Part shown: one piece after another, positions 46,974-55,675 of the stretch | How positions within the stretch are numbered: position 1 is the first letter of the stretch | Layout: every line of letters starts with the position of its first letter | From: Marinobacter flavimaris | Lineage (GTDB): Bacteria; Pseudomonadota; Gammaproteobacteria; Pseudomonadales; Oleiphilaceae | Assembly (NCBI RefSeq): GCF_002933295.1 | Contig: NZ_PSSW01000001.1 | Span: 558,001 to 622,000, forward strand | Direction: 5' to 3' | Length of the DNA: 64,000 nucleotides | Position numbers and translations under genes: made by a program | Notes under the pieces: model-generated | What the model was told of the DNA's origin: nothing | The model's input: the letters and a program-made list of their open reading frames with translations, nothing else | Databases searched by the model: none

Positions 46974-47143
46974 GTCCTATCCCTCGGTGATCGTTAGCAA
47001 TCGCACATTAATGCCTTTTGACATTTGTTAAAAGTTTACGGCTTGCTATATCCTTCGTTTTGAGCTGTAGGCCACGTTATTACATTAGGTTACGTAAAAG
47101 CCTTGGAGCCTACCCTCGGAACCGACTTAATTTATGTCATGGA

Positions 47144-49846
47144 ATGTCATCCGAAACAGGGTTTCTCACGTTGGAAATTAAGTCGCCCACTCTAAACATC
47201 TCCCGCAGTACTCGCCTGGCTGTCGCACTCGGCTCGCTTGCAGCTCTGTCTGGCTGTCTTTCGAGCAGCGACAGTCAGCAGGCCGATCCGGTTGTCGTCG
47301 AGAACCCTGTGGCTTATGTCGAACGGGCTCTGCTTTTTGACGAAAACACCGGGGCCCTGGTCGAGGACAACCTGGCCGACCCGAGCGCTTTTCGCCCCGG
47401 AGCGCGGCTGTTTCTGAAGGCCAGTGCCACTGCGGACGCCGAGACGCGGGATATTGCCTCAAGAGCATTCGCGGGGCCGCAATTCCTTGATGACAATGGT
47501 CAGTTGCGTTACGACGTGAAAGATCTCCACGTTTCCCACGATGGCTCCAGACTGCTGTTTGCCATGCGTGCGCCGGAAATCGAGGACGCAGACGACGAGG
47601 ATCAGCCAACCTGGAATATCTGGGAATACGACGTTAGTACCGACATCCTGCGCCGGATCATCGATTCGGACGTTACCGCCGGGGCCGGGCAGGACGTTGC
47701 GCCAGCCTATCTGCCTGATGGCAGAATCGTTTTCTCGTCAACCCGTCAGCGGATTTCCAAGGCGGTGCTGCTTGATGAAGGCAAACCCCAGTACTCCGGT
47801 CTGGACGAGGAGGGTGATAGCCCCGGGTTTGTTCTGCATGTGATGGACGACGATGGTCAGAACATTGAACAGATCACCTTCAATCAGAGCCACGACCTCG
47901 ACCCCATGGTGGCGGATGATGGCACCATTGTGTTCAGCCGCTGGGATAATGCCGGCCAAACCCGGAACAACGGTGTGAACCTCTACCGCGTCAACCCTGA
48001 CGGCACTGGCCTGAGTTATCTTTTCGGTCGTCACTCCCACGATTCGGTTCCAGAAGCGAACGACATACAGTACCTGCAGCCACGCAAATCAGACAGCGGC
48101 AATCTGCTGGTGCAGCTAAGGCCGTTTGAAACGGATGATTACGCGTCTGTGTTGGCGGAAGTCGATGTTGACCAATTTGTTGAGGCCAATCTTCGTCTCG
48201 ATGGCACCGAAGGTTCGGGCCAGCGCTCGCTAGTGCCCGGCGTGGGCCTGGATGGCCAACTGTCGCTGAAAGGCAGTTATGCATCGGTTTCACCACTGCT
48301 TGATGGTACCAACCGCTACCTGGTCAGTTGGACGCCCTGCCGGTTGCGTGAAACAGCGACGGACCGGATTGTGAACTGCACGGAAGATCGCCTGCAATCC
48401 GAAGACTATCAACCCGCAGAGCCCGTCTACGGTTTGTGGCTTCTGGATATCAACAGCGAAACCCAGCGGCCGGTGGTTCCGCCGGTAGAGGGCGTTCAGT
48501 TTGATGAGGCGGTCCTGATGAAGGAGCGGCCTCTGGAAGGGTTCATCCCGGAATCCCAGTTCACGGGTGATGAGGGGGCCCTCGGCGATGCCGGCTACGG
48601 CGTCCTGCACATTCGAAGCGTCTATGATATCGATGGAGTGGACACCACGCCGACTGGTATTGCTGCAATGGCTGATCCGCTGCAAACGCCGCCGGAAGAT
48701 CGCCCGGCCAGATTCCTTCGACTGGAAAAGCCCGTGGCCATCCCCGATGAGAACGTCCGGGATTTCGACAACAGCGCCTTTGGCCGCAGCCGGGCTCAGC
48801 TAATGCGGGAGATTCTGGGCTACGTGCCGATAGAGCCTGATGGGTCAGTGAAGGTGGCGGTGCCCGCCAATGTTGCTTTTGCCATCAGTATTCTCGATGA
48901 GAAAGGCCGGCGTGTTGGTGGCGCTATGGGCAACCGGCACCAGAACTGGCTCACGGTGCGCCCCGGCGAGACCCTTGAATGTTCAGGGTGCCATAACCCG
49001 AGCAGTCCGACACCCCATGGCAGACCGGATGCCGGTCCAGCGTCCGTGTGGGGTGGGGCCGCAACCACCAGCCTTCCGTTCCCGAATACCGACCCGGCTC
49101 TGTTTGCCGACATGGGTGAAACCATGGCTCAGGTGTTTGCCCGCATCAACGAGATTCGCCGGCCGACGCCGGATGTGGTCTATGCCGATGAATGGTCTGG
49201 TGATGCCGTTAACCCCAAACCTGACGGCTTTGCCTACGCTTATGCCGATTTGCAGACGCCATCGCCTATCTCGGGTGTCTGCGCGACCGAGTGGGCGCCG
49301 AATTGCCGGATTGTGATCAACTACGAACAGCATATTCATCCGCTCTGGAGTCTGAACCGGGAAATCTTGGACCCGGACACTATGGCGGTGCTTGATGATG
49401 CCACTTGTACTAGTTGCCACAGCAATAGTGATGCGGCAGGTATGGCCAGGGTCCCCGAAGCCCAATTGGATCTAAGTGATGGTCCTTCGCCGGACGAACC
49501 TTTGCACTTCAAGGCTTATAGGGAGTTGCTGTTCCCTGACAACGAAGAAGAGTTGGTCGGGGGAGCTATCTTGGACAGGCGAGTAGATTCCGGAGAGATC
49601 CTGAGGGACGAAGAAGGCAATCCCATTCTGGACGCCAACGGAGATGAACAACCCATCCTGGTAACAGTGCCGGTGCAGGCTTCAATGACCGTCAACGGTG
49701 CTCTTGCCAGTCGTTTCTTCGACGTATTCGCCGACGACGGTTCACATAGGGATTTCCTCTCGCCCGCCGAACTGCGACTGATTGCAGAGTGGTTGGATAT
49801 TGGCGGCCAGTATTTCAACAATCCGTTCGACGCTCCGGAAGACTGA
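47144..49846 (+). CDS. HzsA-like lipoprotein with beta-propeller and two CxxCH motifs
   Basis: About 900 residues. A lipoprotein signal (RLAVALGSLAALSGC, Cys38) leads the protein. TolB/WD40-like propeller repeats follow (YLPDGRIVFSSTRQRISKAV, VADDGTIVFSRWDNAG), then a segment resembling the hydrazine-synthase-alpha middle domain (EPDGSVKVAVPANVAFAISI, MGNRHQNWLTVRPGE) ending in haem motif CSGCH (613-617), and a second CTSCH (755-759). It probably sits in a membrane leaflet facing the periplasm or outside. The start is uncertain: TTG 47171 would give a more typical signal length. It is the first gene of the rightward arm, divergent from the PSCyt3-like gene. Confidence 0.78.
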   Translation: MSSETGFLTLEIKSPTLNISRSTRLAVALGSLAALSGCLSSSDSQQADPVVVENPVAYVERALLFDENTGALVEDNLADPSAFRPGARLFLKASATADAETRDIASRAFAGPQFLDDNGQLRYDVKDLHVSHDGSRLLFAMRAPEIEDADDEDQPTWNIWEYDVSTDILRRIIDSDVTAGAGQDVAPAYLPDGRIVFSSTRQRISKAVLLDEGKPQYSGLDEEGDSPGFVLHVMDDDGQNIEQITFNQSHDLDPMVADDGTIVFSRWDNAGQTRNNGVNLYRVNPDGTGLSYLFGRHSHDSVPEANDIQYLQPRKSDSGNLLVQLRPFETDDYASVLAEVDVDQFVEANLRLDGTEGSGQRSLVPGVGLDGQLSLKGSYASVSPLLDGTNRYLVSWTPCRLRETATDRIVNCTEDRLQSEDYQPAEPVYGLWLLDINSETQRPVVPPVEGVQFDEAVLMKERPLEGFIPESQFTGDEGALGDAGYGVLHIRSVYDIDGVDTTPTGIAAMADPLQTPPEDRPARFLRLEKPVAIPDENVRDFDNSAFGRSRAQLMREILGYVPIEPDGSVKVAVPANVAFAISILDEKGRRVGGAMGNRHQNWLTVRPGETLECSGCHNPSSPTPHGRPDAGPASVWGGAATTSLPFPNTDPALFADMGETMAQVFARINEIRRPTPDVVYADEWSGDAVNPKPDGFAYAYADLQTPSPISGVCATEWAPNCRIVINYEQHIHPLWSLNREILDPDTMAVLDDATCTSCHSNSDAAGMARVPEAQLDLSDGPSPDEPLHFKAYRELLFPDNEEELVGGAILDRRVDSGEILRDEEGNPILDANGDEQPILVTVPVQASMTVNGALASRFFDVFADDGSHRDFLSPAELRLIAEWLDIGGQYFNNPFDAPED

Positions 49847-49868
49847 TCCAAGGACTGAAATTCGCACC

Positions 49869-50621
49869 ATGCCCATCGCCATTCTTATGTTTCTTTTGTT
49901 GTTGCCGGCGCAGAGCTGGGCCGGCTGGCTGTGGGGGCAGGCTGAAGACGATGCATTGAAAGTGCAGGTGGCGGAGCCCTATGTGTCCTGGCGAACCGGA
50001 CCGGCAACGGGCTATCCGGTTTTTCATACCAGCGAAAAAGGGGAATGGCTGACCATTCTCCAGCGCAAGACAAGTTGGATCAAAGTGACGGATACCCGTG
50101 GCCGGGAGGGTTGGATAGCGGTTGCGGATATTGCGCAGACGGTGGATGCCACGGGTAATCGTATGGATCTTCAGGTGCCGGATTTTGAGGCTTTTGAAAG
50201 CCGGCGGGTGGAAGCCGGATTGATGATGGGGGAGTTTGACGGTGCCGCTGTCACGGCAGGCTACGGAGGCTTCTGGATGACCAGAAACCTGTCCGCCGAG
50301 CTTTGGGCTTCTCAGATTCTGGGCAGCGCCTCGGAAATTAGGATGGTTAATGCGAATCTGGTGCATCAGCCATTTCCTGACTGGCGGGTATCACCCTTTT
50401 TTACCCTGGGGGTCGGGCATATCTGGGTTGATCCCAAGGCCACTCTGGCTCAGCCCGAAGAACGGGATAACAGCATTGGCCATGCAGGGCTTGGCATCCG
50501 CGCCTACATCACCGATCGATATTTCATCCGTGCCGAAGTGAAGGACTACAAAGTGTTCACTACCCGGTCCACCAACGAAGAAGCGACAGAATGGAAAATC
50601 GGACTAAGCATCTTTTTCTGA
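49869..50621 (+). CDS. SH3-domain outer-membrane beta-barrel protein
   Basis: A 250-residue exported protein: signal peptide MPIAILMFLLLLPAQSWA, then a bacterial SH3-like domain (VAEPYVSWRTGPATGYPVFH, WLTILQRKTSWIKV, GREGWIAVADI), then a beta-barrel-like half that ends in aromatic WKIGLSIFF, the C-terminal signature of BAM substrates. It probably binds peptidoglycan or a partner through the SH3 part while inserted in the outer membrane. ATG 49869 starts a good signal peptide but the ribosome site is weak. The next gene starts inside its last 31 bases. Confidence 0.77.
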   Translation: MPIAILMFLLLLPAQSWAGWLWGQAEDDALKVQVAEPYVSWRTGPATGYPVFHTSEKGEWLTILQRKTSWIKVTDTRGREGWIAVADIAQTVDATGNRMDLQVPDFEAFESRRVEAGLMMGEFDGAAVTAGYGGFWMTRNLSAELWASQILGSASEIRMVNANLVHQPFPDWRVSPFFTLGVGHIWVDPKATLAQPEERDNSIGHAGLGIRAYITDRYFIRAEVKDYKVFTTRSTNEEATEWKIGLSIFF

Positions 50622-51235
50622 AAACGCTGTGTCTCGGGGCAGGGCTATGCATAGCCACAGCAACCCAGGCCCAGGATGATCGGCCGCTGATCGAGCCGGA
50701 TGTTACCCCGGTGCCGGTCACCGAGGCGCTGATTGACACCGAGAACTTTGAAATTGGCGCTTTTGTGGGCGTGCTCAATATTGAGGACTTCGAGTCGTCG
50801 CTGCTTTATGGCGGCAAGCTCACCTACCACCTCAGCGAGTCCTTCTTTTTCGAGGCCGGAGTCGGCTTCGCGGAGGGTGGAGAAACCAGTTTCGAGAAGC
50901 TGGCCGGTAACGTGGAGGTGCTTACCGACAGCGAGCGGGATTACAGCTATTACAACATCAACCTGGGTTACAACGTGCTTCCGGGCGAGGCCTTCCTCAC
51001 CGAGAACTACGCATTCAACACCAATTTCTATCTGATTGCGGGTGCCGGCGCTACCGATTTTGCGGGTGACACCCGGTTTACCCTGAATGCCGGCGCGGGC
51101 TATCAGGTTCTGTTGACGGACAGCGTTGCAGTTCAGATTGGCGTAAGACAGCACTACTACCGAATAGATGTTCTTGGGGCCGAGAAAACCTCCATGAACA
51201 CAGAGGTCAGCACTGGCCTGTCGGTCTTTTTCTGA
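50591..51235 (+). CDS. Outer-membrane beta-barrel protein, myxobacterial type (OMP_myx_plus-like)
   Basis: A 214-residue protein with a signal peptide (LKTLCLGAGLCIATATQA) and alternating beta-strands (IGAFVGVLNIEDFESSLLYG, FFFEAGVGFAEGG, YYNINLGYNVLPGEAF, FTLNAGAGYQVLLTD), ending TGLSVFF with the terminal Phe needed for outer-membrane assembly. The pattern recalls the small barrel family first defined in myxobacteria (recalled, not searched). It overlaps the preceding barrel gene by 31 bases, so the two are translationally coupled and may work together. Confidence 0.75.
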   Translation: MENRTKHLFLKTLCLGAGLCIATATQAQDDRPLIEPDVTPVPVTEALIDTENFEIGAFVGVLNIEDFESSLLYGGKLTYHLSESFFFEAGVGFAEGGETSFEKLAGNVEVLTDSERDYSYYNINLGYNVLPGEAFLTENYAFNTNFYLIAGAGATDFAGDTRFTLNAGAGYQVLLTDSVAVQIGVRQHYYRIDVLGAEKTSMNTEVSTGLSVFF

Positions 51236-51252
51236 TTACAGGAGCAATGGTA

Positions 51253-51750
51253 ATGAAAGCATCCATAAAATCACTGGCGGTGGCGGGCGTCCTGGCCTGT
51301 CTTAGCCCCATGGCGGGCGCCGAGGCCATCAATGTGCCAGCTCCGGATTTCACCCTGGAAAGCCGTTCCGGCGAAAACCTGAGGCTGGAGGACCATCGTG
51401 GTGAAGTGGTGATGCTGAACTTCTGGGCATCATGGTGTGGTCCCTGCCGCCAGGAAATGCCGCTGATGGATGAGCTTTACAGCCAATACAAGGATCTCGG
51501 CTTCACGATTCTGGCGGTCAATGTGGATGAGAATCGGGAAGAGGCCCATCGCTTCCTGGACAAGGTACCCGTGAATTACCCGATCCTCTACGATCCGGAA
51601 AGTTCGGTGAGCGAGCTTTATGAAGTGCAGGCCATGCCAACGACCGTGATGATCGATCGCGATGGTAATGCCCGGTATCTCCACTACGGCTATCAGCCGG
51701 GTTACGAAGACGAGTACGAACAGCAGATTCGCGAGCTGGTGCGCGAATAA
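51253..51750 (+). CDS. TlpA-family periplasmic thioredoxin
   Basis: A 165-residue protein with a signal peptide (LAVAGVLACLSPMAGA), the thioredoxin fold, active site WCGPC (Cys62, Cys65) in FWASWCGPCRQEMPLMDELY, and the cis-Pro loop AMPTTVMID. AGGAG sits eight bases before ATG 51253, so the ATG at 51247 is not used. It is a thiol-disulfide reductant outside the cytoplasm, possibly serving the CxxCH proteins (haem attachment needs reduced thiols) or the Cys-rich DUF4266 lipoprotein just downstream. The partner is inference. Confidence 0.9.
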   Translation: MKASIKSLAVAGVLACLSPMAGAEAINVPAPDFTLESRSGENLRLEDHRGEVVMLNFWASWCGPCRQEMPLMDELYSQYKDLGFTILAVNVDENREEAHRFLDKVPVNYPILYDPESSVSELYEVQAMPTTVMIDRDGNARYLHYGYQPGYEDEYEQQIRELVRE

Positions 51751-51768
51751 TTTTCGGACGGAACGTTT

Positions 51769-52005
51769 ATGCGTAATTTGTCGATCTTCACTGCCTCTGC
51801 TCTTTTGGTCGTGACCTTCACGATCTCTGGATGCAGCTCAATCAAGCCGTGGGTAAAACCCTATGAACGGGACAATCTGGCGGATCCGGTCATGAGTCTC
51901 AGCCGTCATGGCAAGGCGGATTCCTATATGCATCACGTCTATCAGTCCCGGGAGTCTGCGCGGGGAGCAGAAGGCGGTTCTGGGGGTGGCTGTGGCTGTA
52001 ACTGA
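51769..52005 (+). CDS. DUF4266 lipoprotein
   Basis: A 78-residue lipoprotein: signal IFTASALLVVTFTISGC with lipidated Cys22, then SSIKPWVKPYERDNLADPVM, which identifies the DUF4266 family, and a glycine-rich tail ending GGCGCN with two cysteines. DUF4266 genes regularly sit beside DUF3570 and thioredoxin genes, often with apbE, as here. The Cys-X-Cys end could bind metal or be a TlpA substrate. The function is unknown. The following gene begins within its last codons. Confidence 0.88.
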   Translation: MRNLSIFTASALLVVTFTISGCSSIKPWVKPYERDNLADPVMSLSRHGKADSYMHHVYQSRESARGAEGGSGGGCGCN

Positions 52006-53152
52006 CGGCAAAAGGTTAGTACGCTCCGTCTGCGCTCTGTTCGTGCTGATGTTGGCCGGGCAACAGGCGATTGCGGCGACCTTGCCAGTGGATAACGTGG
52101 ATGTTCTCTACCACCGCTATGACGGTGGTGGCATGGTCATCGATGGCCCCTCAGTTTTGGTGCGCAAGGGTATTGGCTCGTCGGTTTCGTTTTCCGGCCA
52201 GTACTATGTTGATTCCGTTTCGGCTGCCTCTGTGGACGTTCTGGCCACGGCGAGCCCTTACGAGGAAGAACGCAACGAGTACACCTTTGGTGTCGATTAC
52301 CTGCACGATAAGTCCATTTTGAGTCTGGGTTTCACTAACAGTTCCGAAAACGATTACGAAGCCAACACCGTTTACTTCTCGCTCAGCCAGGAGTTTTTCG
52401 GGGGCATGTCCACAGTAACCATGGGCTATGCCAGCGGCTGGGATGAAGTGGGCCGGGTTGGCAACGATTCTTTCAGCGAGGAAGCTGATCGTCGGAACTA
52501 TCAGCTCGGACTGAGCCAGGTCGTTACCCGCAACAGCCTGGTAGGCCTGGATCTTGAGGTGGTTACGGATGAGGGCTTCCTGCAGAACCCTTACCGACAA
52601 AATCGCTACATCGACCCGAACGATTCCACAGCGTTCCTGTATCAACCGGAGCGTTATCCGGAAACCCGAACAAGTACCTCCGTGGCCATGCGAGCGCTTT
52701 ACTATCTGCCATATCGCGCCTCAATTCGCGGTGAATACCGTTATTTTTCCGATACCTGGGGCATCAACGCCCACACGGTCGAACTGGGATACGTGCACGG
52801 ATTGAACCAGCACTGGACCCTTGAAGGTTCCATTCGTTACTACAGCCAGAGCGAGGCGGACTTTTACAGCGATCTTTTCCCATTCGAGAACTCCCAGACA
52901 CACCTGGCACGTGACAAGGAACTCAGCTCCCTATCCGGGACAACCCTGGCGGTGGGCGCGGTCTACGAATGGAAGCAGACGTCGCTTCCCGGCATCGATC
53001 GCCTGCAGTTCAGCTTACTGGTGGACTGGCTGAATTTTGAATATGACAACTTCCGGGATGTCACCGCAGCAGGTGACTTTCTCCCCGGCGAAGAACCCCT
53101 ATATTCCTTCGATGCCTACGTAACCCGGGCGTCGTTGATTCTTGAATACTGA
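51992..53152 (+). CDS. DUF3570 outer-membrane beta-barrel protein
   Basis: About 386 residues. A signal peptide (LVRSVCALFVLMLAGQQAIA) precedes VDNVDVLYHRYDGGGMVIDG, the DUF3570 hallmark. Many amphipathic strands follow and the protein ends VTRASLILEY. It is predicted to be an outer-membrane barrel. The frame is open back to 51908, but the best start is GTG 51992 (with GTG 51986 as alternative), overlapping the end of the DUF4266 gene by 14 bases. DUF3570 and DUF4266 are a recurrent pair, so the lipoprotein probably works with this barrel. Molecular function unknown. Confidence 0.85.
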   Translation: MAVTDGKRLVRSVCALFVLMLAGQQAIAATLPVDNVDVLYHRYDGGGMVIDGPSVLVRKGIGSSVSFSGQYYVDSVSAASVDVLATASPYEEERNEYTFGVDYLHDKSILSLGFTNSSENDYEANTVYFSLSQEFFGGMSTVTMGYASGWDEVGRVGNDSFSEEADRRNYQLGLSQVVTRNSLVGLDLEVVTDEGFLQNPYRQNRYIDPNDSTAFLYQPERYPETRTSTSVAMRALYYLPYRASIRGEYRYFSDTWGINAHTVELGYVHGLNQHWTLEGSIRYYSQSEADFYSDLFPFENSQTHLARDKELSSLSGTTLAVGAVYEWKQTSLPGIDRLQFSLLVDWLNFEYDNFRDVTAAGDFLPGEEPLYSFDAYVTRASLILEY

Positions 53153-53171
53153 GCATGCAGGAAGAACGACC

Positions 53172-53723
53172 ATGGCCACTTGCTTGAACTCCCGATTTCC
53201 GGTGCTTTTAGCGGCATTGACCCTCGCCCTGACAGCCCCCGCATTTGCCCAGACCAATCCCGGGGCGGAGAAAGATGATACAGCCGTCGCCGAGCAGGTG
53301 GAGGCGCTCAAGAAGAAAGTGATACGCCTGAATCGTGACCTGTTTATCCTTGAGGAAGATCTGCTTTTTCCAGCCAATACCCAGGTTGCCGTGTTTCTCA
53401 GCGTTGATGCCGGGAAGTTTCTGAAGCTGGATGCGGTCAAACTGAAAGTCGACGACGAGATTGTTGCTTCCCACCTGTATACGGAGCGACAGGTGACTGC
53501 CCTTGAACGCGGTGGCATGCAGCGGCTATACGTCGGCAACCTGAAAACCGGCGTCCATGAGATGACGGCGTTTGTTGAGGGAATCGGCCCGGATCAGCGG
53601 CCTTACAAGCAGGCGGCCTCCCTGGAGTTTGAGAAGGGCACTGGAACGGCCGCTCTGGAAATCCGCGTTGAAGATCGCTCCTCCAACTACCAACCCTCCG
53701 TATCCATTGTGGAGTGGGAGTAA
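53172..53723 (+). CDS. Periplasmic protein of unknown function with a short coiled coil
   Basis: A 183-residue protein with signal peptide LNSRFPVLLAALTLALTAPAFA, then a heptad-like segment (VAEQVEALKKKVIRLNRDLF) and a beta-rich body (VAVFLSVDAGKFLKLDAVKL, GVHEMTAFVEGIGPDQRPYK) resembling an Ig-like or PEGA-like fold, ending SVSIVEWE. I do not recognise a named family. ATG 53172 has AGGAAG upstream. It lies between the DUF3570 barrel and the TPR genes in one tightly packed run, so it is probably part of the same envelope complex. Confidence 0.75.
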   Translation: MATCLNSRFPVLLAALTLALTAPAFAQTNPGAEKDDTAVAEQVEALKKKVIRLNRDLFILEEDLLFPANTQVAVFLSVDAGKFLKLDAVKLKVDDEIVASHLYTERQVTALERGGMQRLYVGNLKTGVHEMTAFVEGIGPDQRPYKQAASLEFEKGTGTAALEIRVEDRSSNYQPSVSIVEWE

Positions 53724-53731
53724 GCCGCGTC

Positions 53732-55675
53732 GTGGGATTGAAAGCAAGCCAGTCCTCAGGTCGACGCCCGTTCATTTACGCGGGTGCCCTATTGTGGCTG
53801 ATGATGACCCCGGTCCATGCCGATGAGGCGCAACCCGAGCGGGCGAAGGACCTTCGTTATGGTTGGGCGCTGTACGAATACCATCAGGGTAACGCCTTCG
53901 AGGCTTTGACCCAGCTGGCCGTGGCACGCGAACGGGGCGGCATCAAGGGACACGGAGATCATCCGGCTCTCGTCGAGGGCGGGCTCATGCTGTCCTGGGG
54001 GATGACCCGAGAGGCGAGCAGGTTGTTTACGCAGCTACTCGGGGCCGATGGCGCCGGCAGCAATCTGTCGCCTGATGTGCGCAACCAGGCCTGGTTCTAT
54101 CTCGGTAAGGTGTTTTACCTCGAGGGGAATCAGGCGCTCGCACGTGAGAACCTCAATCGTGTGGATGGCGAGATACTGGCCGAGGCCGACCACGATCTTT
54201 TCCGCGAATGGATTTATCTGCGCTCCCGGCTGGTCATGATGTCTGCCCGCCCTGATGATGAACCCGAACTGGCTTCGCTTCGGGAGCAGCTGGACGAAAC
54301 GGACATCTGGTCCCTTTACCTCCGGTACAATTCCGCGGTCTCCGCTCTCGATGCGGCAGACGGAGCTGCCGCCGAAGAGGCACTGAAAAAGCTCATCGCC
54401 ATCCTCGACCAGTCCATTGACTCCGTCGAGCCAGATGCCGAACGGGAGGGCCTGCTGGGCCGCGCTCGCCTCTCGCTTGCGGGCCTGTACCTGCGTGACA
54501 ACCAGTTTGAGGCAGCTCTGGAGGTCCTGGGAGCCATGCCACTGACCGGCGTGTTCGCCGACCAGGCTCTCTTTGACTACGCCGTTGCCGCGGCGGGCCA
54601 GGGCAGGCCAGAGAGGGCTCTCGACGCCCTTGATACTCTCGCGAACCGTGAACTGTTTTTGCCCTGGCGCCAGCAGGTTCCCTTTGCCCGCGCCTATGTT
54701 CTTGAGCAGATGAACGCTCCACAGCGAGCATTGCCTGCGTTTAAAAAGGCGGCCGACCATTACCAGGCCCGTATCAGGGAGCTCGACAACATCCGGGATC
54801 GGCTGAATGAAGAAAACCTTATGGCCCAGCTTGAGTTCAGCCGTGACAGCGACGGGATTCTTACAGATTCCTATGGCCGGCTGCGCGTGCAGCCCCTCGA
54901 TTCTGGTATGGCGGAAGTGCTGGCTTCGGAGACGTTCCAGCAGGCGCTTGCCGAATTGAACGAACTCTACCGAATGCAGTCCTTCATCGCCGAGCGGCAG
55001 TCCAGGTTTGAATCGTTCCGGATCATGCTGGAGACCCGTGAGCAGCAACGGCAGATTCGTATTGCCGAGACCCGTCGGGCACTCGAAACCCAACAGGCAG
55101 ACCAGTGGCAGCAGTTGCACGAGGACTTCACGGACAGAATTTCCTCGGCGCTGGCAGACGAAGATGCGGGATTCTTCATGACCTCGCAACAAAAAGCGCT
55201 CAGAGACAAGCTCGCTGAGGTTGAGAAAACTCTGGCGGATTTGCCTGACGACGCGACGACCGCCAGGCAGCGTGCGACGTATCGGCGGATGCGTGCCTAC
55301 TTCGATTGGTGGATTGCGGATGACTATGGAATCAATCGCTGGGCGGCGCAAAAACAGCTCATGCAACTGGATCGCGAGATGCAAAGCTTTCAGGCCCAGC
55401 GGCAACGGGTTGAAAGCCTGATGGCCGATGATGCCCGCCATGCGGAACTGGCTCGGCGGATCGCTGCCAGCGAACGGGAACTCGCGACTCTTGGAACAGA
55501 GGTGTCCGAGGCATTAGGCAGTGCCCGGCAAACACTCCTGGCGCAGGTTGATCGGATGCTGGCTGCCCAGCAACAGGAGCTTAATGGATACCTGCTGGCC
55601 TCTCGCCACGCCCAGGCGAGGCTGGCGGACCAGTTGTTCCGCGCATCGCAAAATGCAGGTGCCGGTGATGAATAA
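53732..55675 (+). CDS. Exported TPR and coiled-coil protein
   Basis: About 647 residues from GTG 53732 (GGAG eleven bases upstream); GTG 53714 is an alternative. A signal or anchor segment (RPFIYAGALLWLMMTPVHA) is followed by TPR-like helices (LRYGWALYEYHQGNAFEALT, AWFYLGKVFYLEGNQALARE, LAGLYLRDNQFEAALEVLG). The C-terminal third is long charged coiled coil (LETREQQRQIRIAETRRALE, LIASERELATL-like segments). It probably acts as a periplasmic scaffold or tether for the ExbB/ExbD motor encoded downstream. It overlaps the next gene by 8 bases. Confidence 0.82.
   Translation: MGLKASQSSGRRPFIYAGALLWLMMTPVHADEAQPERAKDLRYGWALYEYHQGNAFEALTQLAVARERGGIKGHGDHPALVEGGLMLSWGMTREASRLFTQLLGADGAGSNLSPDVRNQAWFYLGKVFYLEGNQALARENLNRVDGEILAEADHDLFREWIYLRSRLVMMSARPDDEPELASLREQLDETDIWSLYLRYNSAVSALDAADGAAAEEALKKLIAILDQSIDSVEPDAEREGLLGRARLSLAGLYLRDNQFEAALEVLGAMPLTGVFADQALFDYAVAAAGQGRPERALDALDTLANRELFLPWRQQVPFARAYVLEQMNAPQRALPAFKKAADHYQARIRELDNIRDRLNEENLMAQLEFSRDSDGILTDSYGRLRVQPLDSGMAEVLASETFQQALAELNELYRMQSFIAERQSRFESFRIMLETREQQRQIRIAETRRALETQQADQWQQLHEDFTDRISSALADEDAGFFMTSQQKALRDKLAEVEKTLADLPDDATTARQRATYRRMRAYFDWWIADDYGINRWAAQKQLMQLDREMQSFQAQRQRVESLMADDARHAELARRIAASERELATLGTEVSEALGSARQTLLAQVDRMLAAQQQELNGYLLASRHAQARLADQLFRASQNAGAGDE

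Noticed and set aside
54035..55441. A minus-strand open frame of 468 codons inside the TPR/coiled-coil gene
   Set aside because: The plus-strand gene has a signal peptide, TPRs and coupling to neighbours. The antisense product shows no signal, domain or ribosome site.
55521..55667. An N-terminal extension of the large TPR lipoprotein
   Set aside because: The extension overlaps the preceding gene in another frame and would bury the lipoprotein signal.
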